A DNA stretch of 64,000 nt from positions 930,001-994,000 of the forward strand of contig JAITYX010000088.1 of NCBI GenBank assembly GCA_021018815.1, read 5' to 3'. Shown here in pieces: positions 32,441 to 44,029 of the stretch. Each line of letters begins with the position of its first letter. Position 1 is the first letter of the stretch. The position numbers and the translations under genes were made by a program. Source of the DNA: Talinum fruticosum. Its lineage: Eukaryota; Streptophyta; Magnoliopsida; Caryophyllales; Talinaceae. A model generated the notes under the pieces. That model did no database searches. It saw nothing but the letters and a program-made list of their open reading frames with translations, and was not told the DNA's origin.

Positions 32441-34254
32441 GTTGTTTGTTTTGTTAATGTATTTTTAACTTGTAATGAAGACTCTTATGCAATGAGATAA
32501 AATGCAAGACTCGATTCTAAAATGCATTCTTTTATTTAATATGATGCACAAAACATAAGAAAAAGATATAAATTCAAAAACAAAAAATGGCCACTAGCCC
32601 CTATTACCCCTAAAAGAAAATAATGAAAAGAGAAAAGGAAAATCTCAAGTGAATAGTTCAAGACAAGGTGCACTCCAAAGGCTGGGACGAGAAACAAAAA
32701 TAACCAAGGACTACTCGGGCCCGCGAGAAAGCACAAAATAGGATGGGCCCGAGGTGGAGCCGGCGTCGAGCGAGTAGCCAATTAGGGCCTAACGCCACAA
32801 ATAATTGCTGAAATGATAATTGGCTTAAACAAAGTTGAAGCCAATGCCGAGCAAAATTTCTGTGGAAGCCCCTTGTTATTGCATGTAAGCTATAAAACAA
32901 ACGGAAAAAATAATGGTAAATCGGAAGGCAGCACGAGGCTATAAGGCGGTGGCCCCGCCGGAGGTCGAGGGCCTTTGACTTATCCCAAAAATTCTAACTT
33001 TCGTTCATGCTTTTCCTGTCGCTATTTTTATTATTTCGATTTTGCTCCTACTCGGGCCTAAAAAGTTAAACTTTGACCGTGCGGGATACCGATATTTGAT
33101 TTTGCATCCGTGATGTGTAGATCCGGCTAATGAACCATATGAAACTCATCGGATCTCCTCCAAAGTTGGACACATACCTAGCAACTCATTTTTGCCAAGC
33201 AAAAACGAACAAGTAGCGGTAGTTAATCGCCTTACTTCCCGATGGGAAGCATATCTCAAAAATTACAACAATGAACCCTTATGGTATGTTACCTATTAGA
33301 AGATGTCCTAGTTCAAAACGCATATCGAACAACATCCATACATTCGTCTGCTCGGGCTTGGAGGAGAGCACGTATTACTTCCGTAACCTTGTGGTGTGGC
33401 AAATAGGTAGAGAATAGGTAATACAACCACTAGATTGTATCCGGCCCGTAAATTTTGATTTGTTAAGAGGACATGGTAGCTCTTGACGAACCGGGTCATG
33501 GCCCGAATACTAGAAAGGTCTTCCGAAACTGCTGACTCCTACGACCTTGCCGACACCTGACGAGTTGCAAATTCTCGCTGTGTCTCCCTATTAACCGAAG
33601 TGGATAATAGAAGTTAGTCCCCAACAACAAAAAGCACCGAGACTTAGAGAAATAAATCCTTAAGAAGATGTCCCTGTTGCTACTCCCCGCAAATTCACGA
33701 AGTAAACACTCGGATGATCGCATGCGCCCGTTAAAGAGACATTGAAGCCAAACAAAACAAACAAAGGAGTGCCCTCCGAATCCGAGAGCGAAAGGAACGC
33801 ACAGGAGACAAAGGAACGGAGTATAGCGGTCCCAAAGGAAAGAAAGTGAAAATAGACTAGGATTCGAATTCTTAGGAATTTGAGATAGAATAAAAGAAAA
33901 GGAGGATTAGTTTGCCTCTTTAGAATACTTGTTTATTTATTTTAAAAGTAGTATGCTTTCAATTAAATTCCTTTTATTAGTTATGTATTTAGGTAAGTAG
34001 TAGGCTTACCATTTATTGAATAAAAGTAAGTGTTATGCTATACTTTCATATTTTTATCGCTCACTTAGAGGTAAAATAAAAATCATCATACAAATTGGAC
34101 CGTCTAATTGGACCATCTAGCAAATAAACGAACCAAGGAAAATCGGAATAAAAGGAAAACCATGGCTCGGCCAATCCACCGTGGACCGGTGGTGGCCAGC
34201 ACTCGCCTTGGCCAAGCTCGGTTGGGCTGGGCTCGCCCACTAGCTAGGGGTATG
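32441..34254. other. No gene recognised; probable 3' untranslated region of the Tat gypsy element
   Basis: Lies between the 3' end of the PMD gene (plus) and the 3' end of gypsy pol (minus), which converge. Short open frames show no family resemblance. No polypurine tract and LTR boundary could be identified with confidence. Confidence 0.4.
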
Positions 34255-35499
34255 CTAGGCATATTACTTCTTCAATCGATCCAAATTGGTTTACTCGAAA
34301 AATCTCCATCTAAATCGAGTTAACTTTATCGCTCCATTGGGTAAAATTTGATTAAGTGTGAATGGGCCCCGCTAGTTGGGCTTAAATTTCCTTCGTGGAT
34401 CTTGAACTAGTGCTCTAATTTCTTTAAGAACCAAATCATAATTTGCAAGTTGTGAGGCTTAACCTTCTTATTGAATGCTCTTGATATAGTAGCCTCGGTA
34501 TATTTGGACATTATGCAAGGCATTAAGGTGTCTCTTATCCAATAACACCAACTCCTAATAATGTGCTTTGGCCCATTCAGCTTCCGGAATTTGGCTCTCA
34601 GCAATTATCCTTAACGAAGGAATGGTAATCTCAATTGGAAGGATTGCTTCCATGCCACGGACTAGAGAATAAGGCGTTGCTCCCGTAGAGGTTCTAAGAA
34701 GTTCTATAACCCCACAAAGCAAAAGGTAATTTATCCGGCCAATCCTTATAACTAACTCGTCATTTTCTCCGCTATCTTCCGAATATTCATATTAGCAGAC
34801 CTCAACTCGCTCCATTAGTCCGAGGGCGATACGAGGTACATTTGTGACGCTGGATTTTATACTTATCCAACAAATTCGCTACTTTCTTCTTAAAATGGCT
34901 ACCACGGTCACTTATTAACTCGTAGGGCACCCCATAACGACGGATAATGTTATGGATGATGAATTTAGCTACCTATTTCGATGTCAAAGTTGCATAGGAA
35001 GTTGCCTCTACCCATTTGGTGAAGCAGTTGATCGCTACTAACACAAATTCGTGACCACCTGTTCCTTTAGGAGTCACCTTGTCAATAATGTCTATTCCCC
35101 AAACTGAAAATAGCCACGGTGAAGATAGCGTAGTAAGAAAGTATGAGGGTTGGTATTGTAGATTTGCATGCACTTGACACTTATGGCATCTTCTAACAAA
35201 GTCATCACAATCCGCCACCATGGTTGGTTAGTAATAACCAAGTCTCTAAATCTTTTGGACGAACATCCTACCGTTCATATGAGGTCCACATTCCTTACCA
35301 TGAATCTCTTCCATGATGCACTTTGCTTCATGTTGATTGACACAAAGTAAGTTAATCCCGGAGTTAGTTTCATTAAACAATTATCGTTGATCGATGAAGA
35401 ATTGGGCAGCCAACATCCTGATGGCTCGTTGGGCTCTAGGTGTAGAGTCCAAAGGATATTATTGCTTATCCAAATACTAATAAATATCATGATACCAAT
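34255..35499 (-). pseudogene. pol: Ty3/gypsy (Tat-type) pol 3' part: RNase H end, integrase, tail
   Basis: Read on minus from 35499: 'WYHDIY' and 'RAIRMLAAQFFIDQRQLF', the zinc-binding H..C..C block ending 'CDDFVRRCHKCQ' (about 35200), then 'GIDIIDKVTPKGTGGHEF' with the first catalytic Asp, 'NCFTKWVEATSYATL' (about 35000), 'SDRGSHF' and a 'TNGA' block with the later catalytic positions. The end is 'FKPN.RGPF' and 'LDRLKKYYA'-like residues, stop at 34255-34257. Integrase at the end of pol is the gypsy order. Several stops and frameshifts. Interrupted at 35500 by the copia-E LTR; the upstream pol is not in the window. Confidence 0.88.
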
Positions 35500-36976
35500 T
35501 GAAGGTTTGCTGTTGGAGAATCTACGCCACCCTAGAGGGGGTGAATCGGGTGATGACGAAATTTTAATAAACTTAGAGACTTTAAGCTTGAAAAGAATGA
35601 CCAAGTGAATCCGAGTCTAGATTGGACTCGGGAATGTATGCACACAGAGATACGTGGAAACCCTCCCGGGGCGGAAAACCACGGACAGCGCTAATCCAAG
35701 CACCAAGTCAAATCTACTAGTTTGAATCCTCAAAATACAACAGATCTGTTTCAACCAGAATTGCTCCCTTACACAATTCCTTACGAGTTTTCCTTGACTC
35801 GAAGTTCCCTTATCCGATCTAATACTTCCTAATTGAGGTCACCCTTATAGCTAGGGACAACTAAGCTGAGTTAACCCTTACAGCCTTAGTCAAGGGACTT
35901 TACTCAGCAAGTAAGAAGAGTATGTGACTGATTACAAGACTTTACAACTCATAAAAGTATTAAGTATAGACTTGGAGTTGTAAAAAGAAGATTGAATGAG
36001 TATTGTACTAAGTGATATAGTTTCAAGCAATGTGTTCAACAATCTTCAAGTCCTGTAAAGTGGCTTCTATTTATAGATGACCAAGCAGAGTGATCGTTGT
36101 GTCTTGGTTCTAAACGAAGTCTTTCCTTGCCGTTGCAACGGCTGTTCCGAGTCACTCGAAAAGATCCGTTGGGATGTGAACGTTGTGCAAAGGCTCTTGG
36201 CTCCAAAAAGTGCTCCACTCAACTGGTGATGTCTCGTAAAGCAAGGTGGCAACCACCATTGAGCTTAGCGTTCAAGTTTTCCAGCTTTACAAACAACCCC
36301 GACACAATGTCTAAGCCTTGTTCGAAGTAGATAAATTCTGTCTGCTGGTGATTGACAGACTTGAAACCAGCTACTTTCGTAATTAAAAAATAAGATAGCC
36401 TCATTTGGATAACCTACAAAAGTAAACCACTTTGGTTCTCAAAGTATAAAATACTTTGGTCCAAGATTAGGCACGAGATAATAATTCAATTAAGATAATT
36501 AAGCACATAATTATGTTAGGCCTAGAAGTGTGGAATATTCTGAGTCTTAAGACAATTAATATACTCAAATTCTATCGGACTCAGTCCTAAGAAGGATTAA
36601 GTTAGAAAGAGTAAAATCATCGAGTAAAAAGACTTGATCTTCACAAATATTTCTTAAACAAAGAAACCGACTTAGAAAGAGGAATTAATGTTGTAATTCA
36701 CTTTGCATTGAAATGTGAAGTCATAACTTAGATAAAAAGAGTTAGAGAGATTATTTGAGCATGCGATAGATCGGAGTGTTGTCCGAGTGAGTCGAAACAC
36801 TAATGCGTAAGATATACAAGAATGTGTTTTTGAGTCAGTCGAAACGAATGAAAACTTATACAGGAGTTTCTATAATACTTAGAATGACATGTAATCAAAG
36901 CTTAGGAGGGATAAGGTTTATACACGAATCTTCATGCAGTACTCAAAATGGTTTATATTTAGAATCCGAGTCTTCA
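35500..36976 (-). repeat. Copia-E 3' LTR, inserted in gypsy pol
   Basis: 1477 bp; TGAAG at 36976 down to CTTCA at 35500 on minus. Palindrome 1 at 36440-36458, TATA box at 36067-36075. The first 5 bp beyond its end (plus strand CCAAT, 35495-35499) would be one target duplication; the partner is outside the window. Confidence 0.92.
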
Positions 36977-36990
36977 ATTTCCCGTTTTTT
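36977..36990 (-). other. Polypurine tract, copia-E
   Basis: On minus, 'aaaaaacgggaaat' immediately precedes the LTR start. Confidence 0.8.
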
Positions 36991-37439
36991 ATGAAAGGCA
37001 TTCCACACTTAGATAGAAACTTTGTTAGTGTAAAACATGAGTTTTCATTTTTACTCAGTAGAACATATCGGAATAAGAAGTAGTGAGTGAAGTGTATTAT
37101 AGATACTGTCACTACTTGTAGCCTTTATGTGGATAACATATTTAGCGAAAAATATGAACAACTTTATTATAGTAGAAAACTAGTAATAAGAGATCGAACT
37201 CGAAAGAGTTAACTCGAAATGATTCTGCTTCAAGAAAGAAAATTCATTCATATATACAAAAATAAAGTACAAGAGAGAGGGTGAGCCCCCTAAACATAAC
37301 AACATCAAATTTTTCTATTTTCTCCCCTTGCATTTCATGAAAAGAAAAAACAAAAATAGGGAAGAAAACGTCAAGAAGATACAGTTGATGTTGGACAAAA
37401 AAAAAAAAGAACCGAAAACAACAGAAAGGAAATTAACAC

Positions 37440-39045
37440 AGGGGTGCTGGGGGTGTTGGGGTGGATCAGCGAGCGATGCGCCGGCGCAGGTAGGCTTGGG
37501 ATGACATTAAGGACTCGTGGTGGCGGCAGCACCAAGATATCGAGTAGCGGCTCGGTTCCGGTAGCCCGACCTAGAATTAAGTCATCCTCCGGCTCATCCT
37601 CCTAGAATACCACGGAGGGAGGTGCTTCTTCTGTTTTGACCACTGTGGACTAACCAACGTCCGTAGGGTCTTCCGACCCACTCATACTGCTCGTTTGAGC
37701 TGATCGGCTCCAGTTGAGGGACTTCGACGACCTTGTCTCTCTAGCCGAGCGACTTCCTCCTTCTCTTCTTCTTTTTCCTCCTTCTTTTCTTCCTTCTCTT
37801 CCTCCTTCTCTTCTTCTTTTTCCTTCTTCTTTTCTTCCTTCTCTTCCTCCTTCTCTTCCTCCTTCTCCTCAGCCGAGCTGCTACGAGTCGCAACTTTTTC
37901 TTCTTCTTTTGCCTCTCGTAGAGGGGGACTTAGCAGGGCTCAAGGAATCCTCAAAAGTTTCGAGCTTTCGGGTCCCGAGAAACCTTTGATCTCCTTTCTT
38001 GGAGGAGTTAAAGATGCTCTTATTGCTCCTTGATTAGTCCCTTCATCTCAATGAGCAGATCCTGGTGCTCCTGGATCTAAGACCGAGCTGTCTTCTAGTT
38101 GATGATCAAACTCTAAAGGACGTTTTTGAAGGAACGGAGAGTACCTTGAAATTCTTCGGTTATTGAGGAGAGTTTGTCTACTAAAATAGTAGACAAAGCA
38201 GCGAGCTTGCTGCGAAGGTGGTTCCGAGGTAGATACACCACTAGGTGGAGTAGCGAGACATAGGGGAATCCGAGTCTCGATCCGAGTTTGAGGAGGGGTG
38301 AAGGTGGCTTTAAATCGACCCATGGACCCAAACACTAGGCTTGATTTCGTCGTACCCTTATCCCGAAGTTCCTTCCGCCCACTACAATGGTAGCCATAGA
38401 CACTACGTTTGGGTCCGAGGGGAGGGAGAGGACTTTTGGATTGAGCTGGCACGAGTAGCCATTTGCTTAAGGATGGCTGGGAAGAGATCTACATCATAGC
38501 CCCGAGGATATCAAATAGAAAGCCTTTGCTCGAGTGATGAGAGAAGAAAGTTCTCATCGAAGAAAGCAAAGTAGTCTAGCCTTAGTTATCATCTAAGTCA
38601 CCGAGAAACTACTTCCCGACTCAGGGACCTCATTGGCATATTTCTTGAAAAACTCATCCACAATCTCGTTGAAAGGGATGGGATTGCAATTGACAAAGAG
38701 AGAGGAGACTTTGAAAATTCGGTGGAGAAGGGAGAGGTTGATACTAACGACCGTGTCTTGAACTTGTGAGGTGATGACTCCCTCGGAGCAAGACAGGTTA
38801 GAATAGAACTCAGCAATGAGTTCTTGGAAGATGAACTCACCGAAGCACATAAAGTTATAGACTCCAGTGGTTTTGATGTGAGCCAACCACGAAAACGATC
38901 CGGTTGGGAAGAACTTGTCATCCAATGTGAGGTGTTAGGTGACGAACACTTTGGAGGGGTTAGAGTTACCCTCTTGTGGTTATTTGGTGCGAGGTTTCTT
39001 GGTCGCAGACCCTAGAAAATCTAGGGCTGAACCTCTTTTAGGCAT
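37440..39045 (-). pseudogene. Copia-E extra ORF (aORF), broken
   Basis: ATG at 39045 (MPKRG). The block at 38925-38593 is continuously open and is the clearest copy of the aORF N-terminal region: 'DDKFFPTGSFSWLAHIKTTG', 'VYNFMCFGEFIFQELIAEFY', 'LLHRIFKVSSLFVNCNPIPF', 'EFFKKYANEVPES'. The middle is Pro/Ser-rich (about 38450-38110). The C-terminal part is Glu/Lys-rich, seen as a CTT/CCT tract at 37745-37870 on plus, and ends with the acidic 'EDEPEDDLILG' motif near 37600. Upstream on minus are a TATA-like 'ctataaatagc' (about 39172-39182) and a spacer homologous to that of copia-B. Same domain order as 18501-20160. Confidence 0.72.
37745..37870. repeat. CTT/CCT-rich tract (Glu/Lys codons on minus)
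   Basis: Degenerate trinucleotide tract encoding the acidic/basic coiled-coil part of the aORF; prone to slippage. Confidence 0.8.
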
Positions 39046-39584
39046 GGCTGAAGATTTGAGAGAGAGAGAGAGTGAACTTGAGAAAGAGAATAAGAGAGTG
39101 AGTACCGAGAACTTTTAGAGCGAGAGCGAGTAATCGAGAGAGTAAAGTAGAAAAATGAAGGTAAAGGAATGCTATTTATAGTGAAAAGGGATGTCCTTCA
39201 ATATTCGGTCTTACCTAAACCTCCAACGGTTGCCTCGCACAAGTGTGACGTTCCTCGCTCTCCAACGGTTAGAATTCCAGCTGACTTTCTCCCAACGGCT
39301 AGTTCTCCGATCGATGCGTATGGTAGACAGAAGAGAAAGAGAAATTTTAAAAGAAATTTCTAAAATTCTCCACTTATCTAGAGATGATTTCAAAATTTTG
39401 ATGTCATATTACTCAAGAACCGAGTCCGACCGAGTATGGTTTCTAATTGACGTAGAAAACTCAAACACATGATAACTCCTAGCTCGGTTTCACTCGGTCA
39501 ACTAAACCAATTGTTATTAAGGAAAAGAAAGAAAACATATAACACATAATCATGCAAGACAATTTCACTTAGAAAATCAAATAA
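39046..39584 (-). other. Spacer between pol and aORF, copia-E
   Basis: Non-coding; contains the TATA-like motif at about 39172-39182 and a short GA run (about 39058-39070). Homologous to 59478-60073. Confidence 0.6.
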
Positions 39585-39676
39585 TCATGCATTAATCATT
39601 GTAAGCTCATTCATAATAAAGCGAAACCGATCTTCACTAAGTGGCTTAGTGAAAATATCAACTAACTAAAATTTTT
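39585..39676 (-). pseudogene. pol: Copia-E pol C-terminal stub
   Basis: Encodes the last codons of RNase H/pol, with the stop at 39585-39587, matching 60074-60165. The stub begins abruptly at an LTR end, with short shared sequence ('attttnnaagg' against 'attttgtagg') suggesting a microhomology-mediated deletion. Confidence 0.75.
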
Positions 39677-40627
39677 TAAGGTTTGCTCTTGTAGAGTCTT
39701 GGTCACCCTAGGGAGGGTAAATAGGGTGATGAGGAAATTTTAGCAAACTTGGAATATTTAAGCTTGAAAAGAATAATCAAGATAGTCCGAGTCCATATTG
39801 GACTCGTAAAAGTATGAACATAGATTTACGTGAAAACCCTCCTCGGGCGAGAAAACCATTGCCGGTGCTAGTCCAAGCACCAAGTGAAATCCACTATTTT
39901 GAATCCACAAAATATAGTAGACTCGACTCAACTAGAATTACTCTCTTAAACAATTCCTTATAGAGTTTTCCTAGACTCTAAAATTCTTTTATCCGATCTA
40001 GTACATCGTAATCGAGGCAACCTTTACAGACTATGGACAACCGAGCTGAGTTAACCCTTACAGCTCAGTCAAGGGACCTTACTTAGAGAGTAAGAAAGAG
40101 TATGTAACTGATTACAAGACTTTACAACTTAGAAAAGTATTAAATACGGACTTGGAGTTGTAAGAAGATTGAATGAGTATTATACAAAGAGATATAATTT
40201 CAGTAATGTGTTTCGAGCAATCTTCAAGTCTTGAGAGTTGGCTTCTATTTATAGATGATCAAGAAGATTAGCCGTTGTGACTAGTTTCTGAAAAGAAGTC
40301 CTTTGTGACCGTTGTAGTGGTTCTTCCGAGTGACTCGGAAAAGATCCGTTGAGATGTGAACGTTGTGCAACGGCTCTTGACTCCTAAGGGTGTTCCAATC
40401 AGCTGGTGTTGTCTAAAAAGTAGGGTGGAAACCACCGTTGAGCTTAGCGTTATAATTTTCAAGTTTTGGAAACAGACAACCCCGACACAGCGTCCGGGCC
40501 TTGTTCGAAGTAGAAAAGCCTTATCTCGCTGGTGATTGACAGCTTGAAGCTGGTTACTTTTGTATTTCAAAAATGAGATAACCTCGTTTAGATAACATAC
40601 AAAAGTAAACAATTTTGGTTCTCAAAG
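39677..40627 (-). repeat. Copia-D 3' LTR, left part (split by copia-C)
   Basis: Minus-strand LTR whose end is 39677 (terminal CA missing) and which continues at 52939-53476; together about 1.49 kb, normal for the family. TATA box at 40245-40253. It breaks at CAAAG inside palindrome 1, where copia-C inserted. Confidence 0.9.
40623..40627 (+). repeat. Copia-C target-site duplication CAAAG, copy 1
   Basis: Directly left of the 5' LTR; same 5 bp at 51551-51555 and 52939-52943. Confidence 0.9.
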
Positions 40628-41995
40628 TGAAGAGTTAGACTTTACATATACATCATTCTGAGTTCCATCAAAGAATCAGGTATAAGACTTCAGCTCTCAT
40701 AAGGTTTTGATTACAAGTCATTCTATGTGCCTTAGAAACTTTTCCGAGTGTTACAGAATCTATTACATTCGTTTTCATCCGCTTCGACTAACTCGGAAAG
40801 CATACTCTTACATGCCATTCTACACACTATTCCGAGTCACTCGGACAACACTTAGATATACCACATGTTCAAACACTTGTTCTATTTCTAAGTCAGCATG
40901 CTTGGTTTGAACACTCGGCAGTCTAGATCAAGTCGTTCCTCTCTCGATGATTATCCGACTTGCTTTTCTTCTAGATTGACTCGGATGGATTTTGAGTCTC
41001 ATGGATATTAGACTTAGAAAATTTCATTCCTTTTCGACTCGGATAATCCAAATTGATTTACTTTTGTAGGTTATTCAAACGAGGCTATCCTATTTTTGAA
41101 TTACAAAAGTAACCAACTTCAAAACGTCAAATCACCAGCGAGACAAGGCTTTTTCTACCTCGATCGAAGACCGGACACTATGTCGGGTACATGCCTGTTT
41201 CTAAAACTGGAAAAACTACAATGCTAGGCTCAAATGGTGGTTTCCACCGTACTTTTCGGACACCACTAGTGGGTTGGGACTTCCAAAGGCGTCAAGAGCC
41301 GTTGCCCAACGTTCACACCTTAATGGATATTTTCCGAGTGACTCGGAAAATCCATTGCAACGGTCAAAAGGACTTCCAGTCGGAAGATAGTTACAACGGC
41401 TAATCTGCTTGGTTATCTATAAATAGAAGCCAACTCTCAAGACTTGAAGATTGCTTGAACCAATTGTCAATACACATACTTGAGAAAAAGTCTTTGTATT
41501 CATACTCAATCTTCTACTTACAACTCCAACTCGTATTTAATATTCCCTGAGTTGTAAGGTCTTGTAATCTGTTACTTATTCTTACTTTTTGAGTAAGGTC
41601 CCCTTGACTCAGCTGTAAGGGTTAATTCAACTCAATTGTCCCTAGGTGTAAAGGTTATCTCGGTTAGGAAGTACTAGATCGGATAAAGTAACTTCGAGTC
41701 TAGGAAAGTCTTGTAAGGAGTTGTCTAACGGAGAAACTCCGGTTGAGTCATTCTACTATATTTTGTGGATTCAAAATAGTGGATTTGACTTCGTGCTTAG
41801 ATTAGCACGGTCCGTGGTTTTCTACCCTAGGAGGGTTTCCACGTAATTTCGCGTTGATACTTTTACGAGTCCAATCTAGACTCGGAAAATGTTTCGTCTC
41901 TATTTTGTGCAAAAGAGTTTAATTTTGCGAAAAATCTTCCATCACCCTATTCACCCCCTCTAGGGTGACTTAACTTCGCCAAGAGCAAACCTTCA
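40628..41995 (+). repeat. Copia-C 5' LTR
   Basis: 1368 bp, TGAAGAGTTAG...CAAACCTTCA; TATA box at 41418-41426. It lacks a segment containing palindrome 1, deleted between 'cggataat' and 'ccaaattg' near 41047. Confidence 0.92.
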
Positions 41996-41996
41996 A

Positions 41997-42009
41997 TTGC
42001 TATCGAGCC
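41997..42009 (+). other. Primer binding site, copia-C
   Basis: 'TTGCTATCGAGCC', degenerate initiator Met-tRNA site. Confidence 0.7.
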
Positions 42010-42054
42010 TAGCCTTTTAGAAAGGATCTAACCATCCAAAGGTCTAAAGATCAA

Positions 42055-43240
42055 ATGGCTCGTAACAACGGAGAGTTCGATGAAGGAAGATCTTCCAGCA
42101 GACCACCAAAGTTCAAAGGATCTAACTTCGTGCACTAGAAGAAGCTCATGGAATGTTTCCTGCTGAATCATGTTGAGGATGTCCGCAACATCATACAAGT
42201 AGGAGACTACATTCCCATAAAGACGGAAGAAACAAGGCTCGTGCCCAAGACAAAGGCCGAGTTCACTTCGATGAAGCGGAAAAGTTCGAAAGAACTTCAA
42301 GGCCATGAACATTCTAACGCCATCAGCTCGGAAGAGTACAACTAAGTGTCTGCACTGTGACACAGCCAAAGAAGTATGGGACACACGTGTCAACACTTAT
42401 GAAGGCACAAGCCAGGTAAGACAAGTGAAGATACGCCAATATCTTCACAAGTATGAGCTGTTCAAGATGGAGCCGAAGAAAACATCACTCGAGATGTTCA
42501 TCCGCTTCACCGAGATTACAAACAAGCTCAAATCTCTGGGTAGAAAAATTTCCCACGAGGAAATGCGCAGAAAGATACTCGAAGACTACCCAAGAGCGGA
42601 TGGGGTCCCAAGGTGACAGCTATCAAAGAGGCTCGGAACTTGTCTCTACTGAAGCGAGACGAACTCATCGACAAGAAGGATAGAAAAGGTAAACACTTTT
42701 CCCCTTCAAAGTTATCTTTGACTAAGAACTCTTGATGTTTTGAGTGTGGCAGCAAGGAACACATAGTCAAGGACAGTCCCAAGAGAAAGAGGGACAGAAA
42801 GAAGAAAAAGGTTATGATGGCCACATGGAGTGATGAAGACTTATTAGAAGACAATGAAGATTCGGATGACTCAAAATATCTGATGGCACTCTCCGACTTA
42901 GAAGTCGAAACAAAGTCGATTCGGATCACTCGAGCAAGGAGGAAACAAATCCTTAGGAGGTAAGTGAATACTTTCTCAAGTTTTCCAAAGTTGATTTAGC
43001 TAAGTATATTTTCACTTTGGAAGAGAAGTCCAATTCGACTCTTCTCTTTTTAAAGAACAACTTGAGTCAATCACTTCGAGAGCATCTCTTTAAAAAATGA
43101 ACTGGAAAAGCTGAGACTTACTCTAAGAGAACTTAAGACTACTGCTCAATCCAATGAGACTGAGTCCGAGTTACTCGAAGGAAAAATGAGTAACTAAAGC
43201 AAAAGCTCAATGAGTCTCAAGATCTTGTTTTAAAGTTTAC
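42055..43240 (+). pseudogene. gag: Copia-C gag, broken
   Basis: ATG at 42055; MARNNGEFDEGRSSSRPPK then 'FKGSNFVH' followed by TAG where the family has Trp (TGG), at about 42136. Open later at 42305-42616 ('YEGTSQVRQVKIRQYLHKYE', 'FIRFTEITNKLKSLGRKISH'). About 200 bp around 42674 are deleted relative to copia-A, with 'gacaag' shared at the junction. Zinc knuckle at about 42738-42775 reads 'CFECGSKEHIVKDS'-like, so the fourth ligand is lost. Coiled-coil tail near 43070-43230. Confidence 0.86.
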
Positions 43241-43626
43241 TCAAGGTTAGAAAAACCTTGATATGTTCTTAGGGTCCCAATGTGTCTCCTTCGAAAAGAA
43301 CGTCATGGTTTTAACAAAGAGGAGGAATCCAATTCCTACTCGGAACTCTTTAAAATGGATTCTAGAACTTTGAAGTTTAGGAAGGCTGTGCACGAGTCCC
43401 ATTCATAAGAATAAAAGGAGGACCGAGCCTGCACCAGCTTATAAAAGAAAAGTTTCTCAAAAGAAAGAGACACGGACTCGGTTCTCTAAATGGAAGACTC
43501 AGAATCGGATCGAAACCAAAGTTATTCAAATTTGGGTTCCGAAAAGTCTTCTTCCTCGAAAAGGACCATAGTAAAGGGTGTTACTCGGTTTGTTAGAGAA
43601 AGTGAGAAGGGTTAGTTTGTTTCGAC

Positions 43627-43980
43627 TTGCAGGTGACTCAGAAAAGAACAAAAGGGCATTGGTACCTAGACAGTGGATGCTCACGTCACATGTCGGGAGA
43701 TTCAAGACACTTTTGTGAGTTAGAGTACTACAAAGGAGGAAAAGTCACATTTGGGGATGAGAGCAAAGGCAAGATAATTGGGATTGGCAACATTGACAAA
43801 GGAAGCAATCTGGTCAGCCAAGTATACCTCGTCAAAGGGTTAAAGTATAACTTGCTAAGCATCTCTCAACTATGTGATAAAGGTCAAGAGGTCAGATTCT
43901 CTCGGACCAATTGCGATATCTCTAATGATGCTACCAAAGAGATCAAGCTCTCAGGTAAGAGATCAGGTAACACTTAAACT
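43627..43980 (+). pseudogene. pol: Copia-C protease and pre-integrase, mostly open
   Basis: Open for 116 codons: 'GHWYLDSGCSRHMSGDSRHF' contains the DSG active-site triad, followed by 'KIIGIGNIDKGSNLVSQVYL' and 'KYNLLSISQLCDKGQEVRFS'. This is the best-preserved protease copy in the window; it ends at a stop in the 'KRSGNTY' block. Confidence 0.88.
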
Positions 43981-44029
43981 ATTCCTCTTTCGACCCGAGT
44001 CGGAACTTATCATGTTTAAAAGCATCTCT

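Larger units (their letters stand above)
35500..39676 (-). mobile_element. Copia-E: internally deleted copia derivative
   Basis: On minus: last 92 bp of pol (39676-39585), spacer, aORF from 39045, 3' untranslated region, polypurine tract (36990-36977) and 3' LTR (36976-35500). Gag, protease, integrase and reverse transcriptase are absent. Pol codons near the C-terminus join straight onto the end of another LTR at 39677. Its 3' LTR sits inside gypsy pol coding sequence. Confidence 0.85.

Noticed and set aside
35487..35499. Primer-site-like 'attggtatcatg' (minus) directly after the copia-E LTR, suggesting a 5' LTR with a primer binding site
   Set aside because: It translates as WYHDIY and continues into gypsy RNase H/integrase coding sequence, so it is interrupted gypsy pol; the resemblance is chance.
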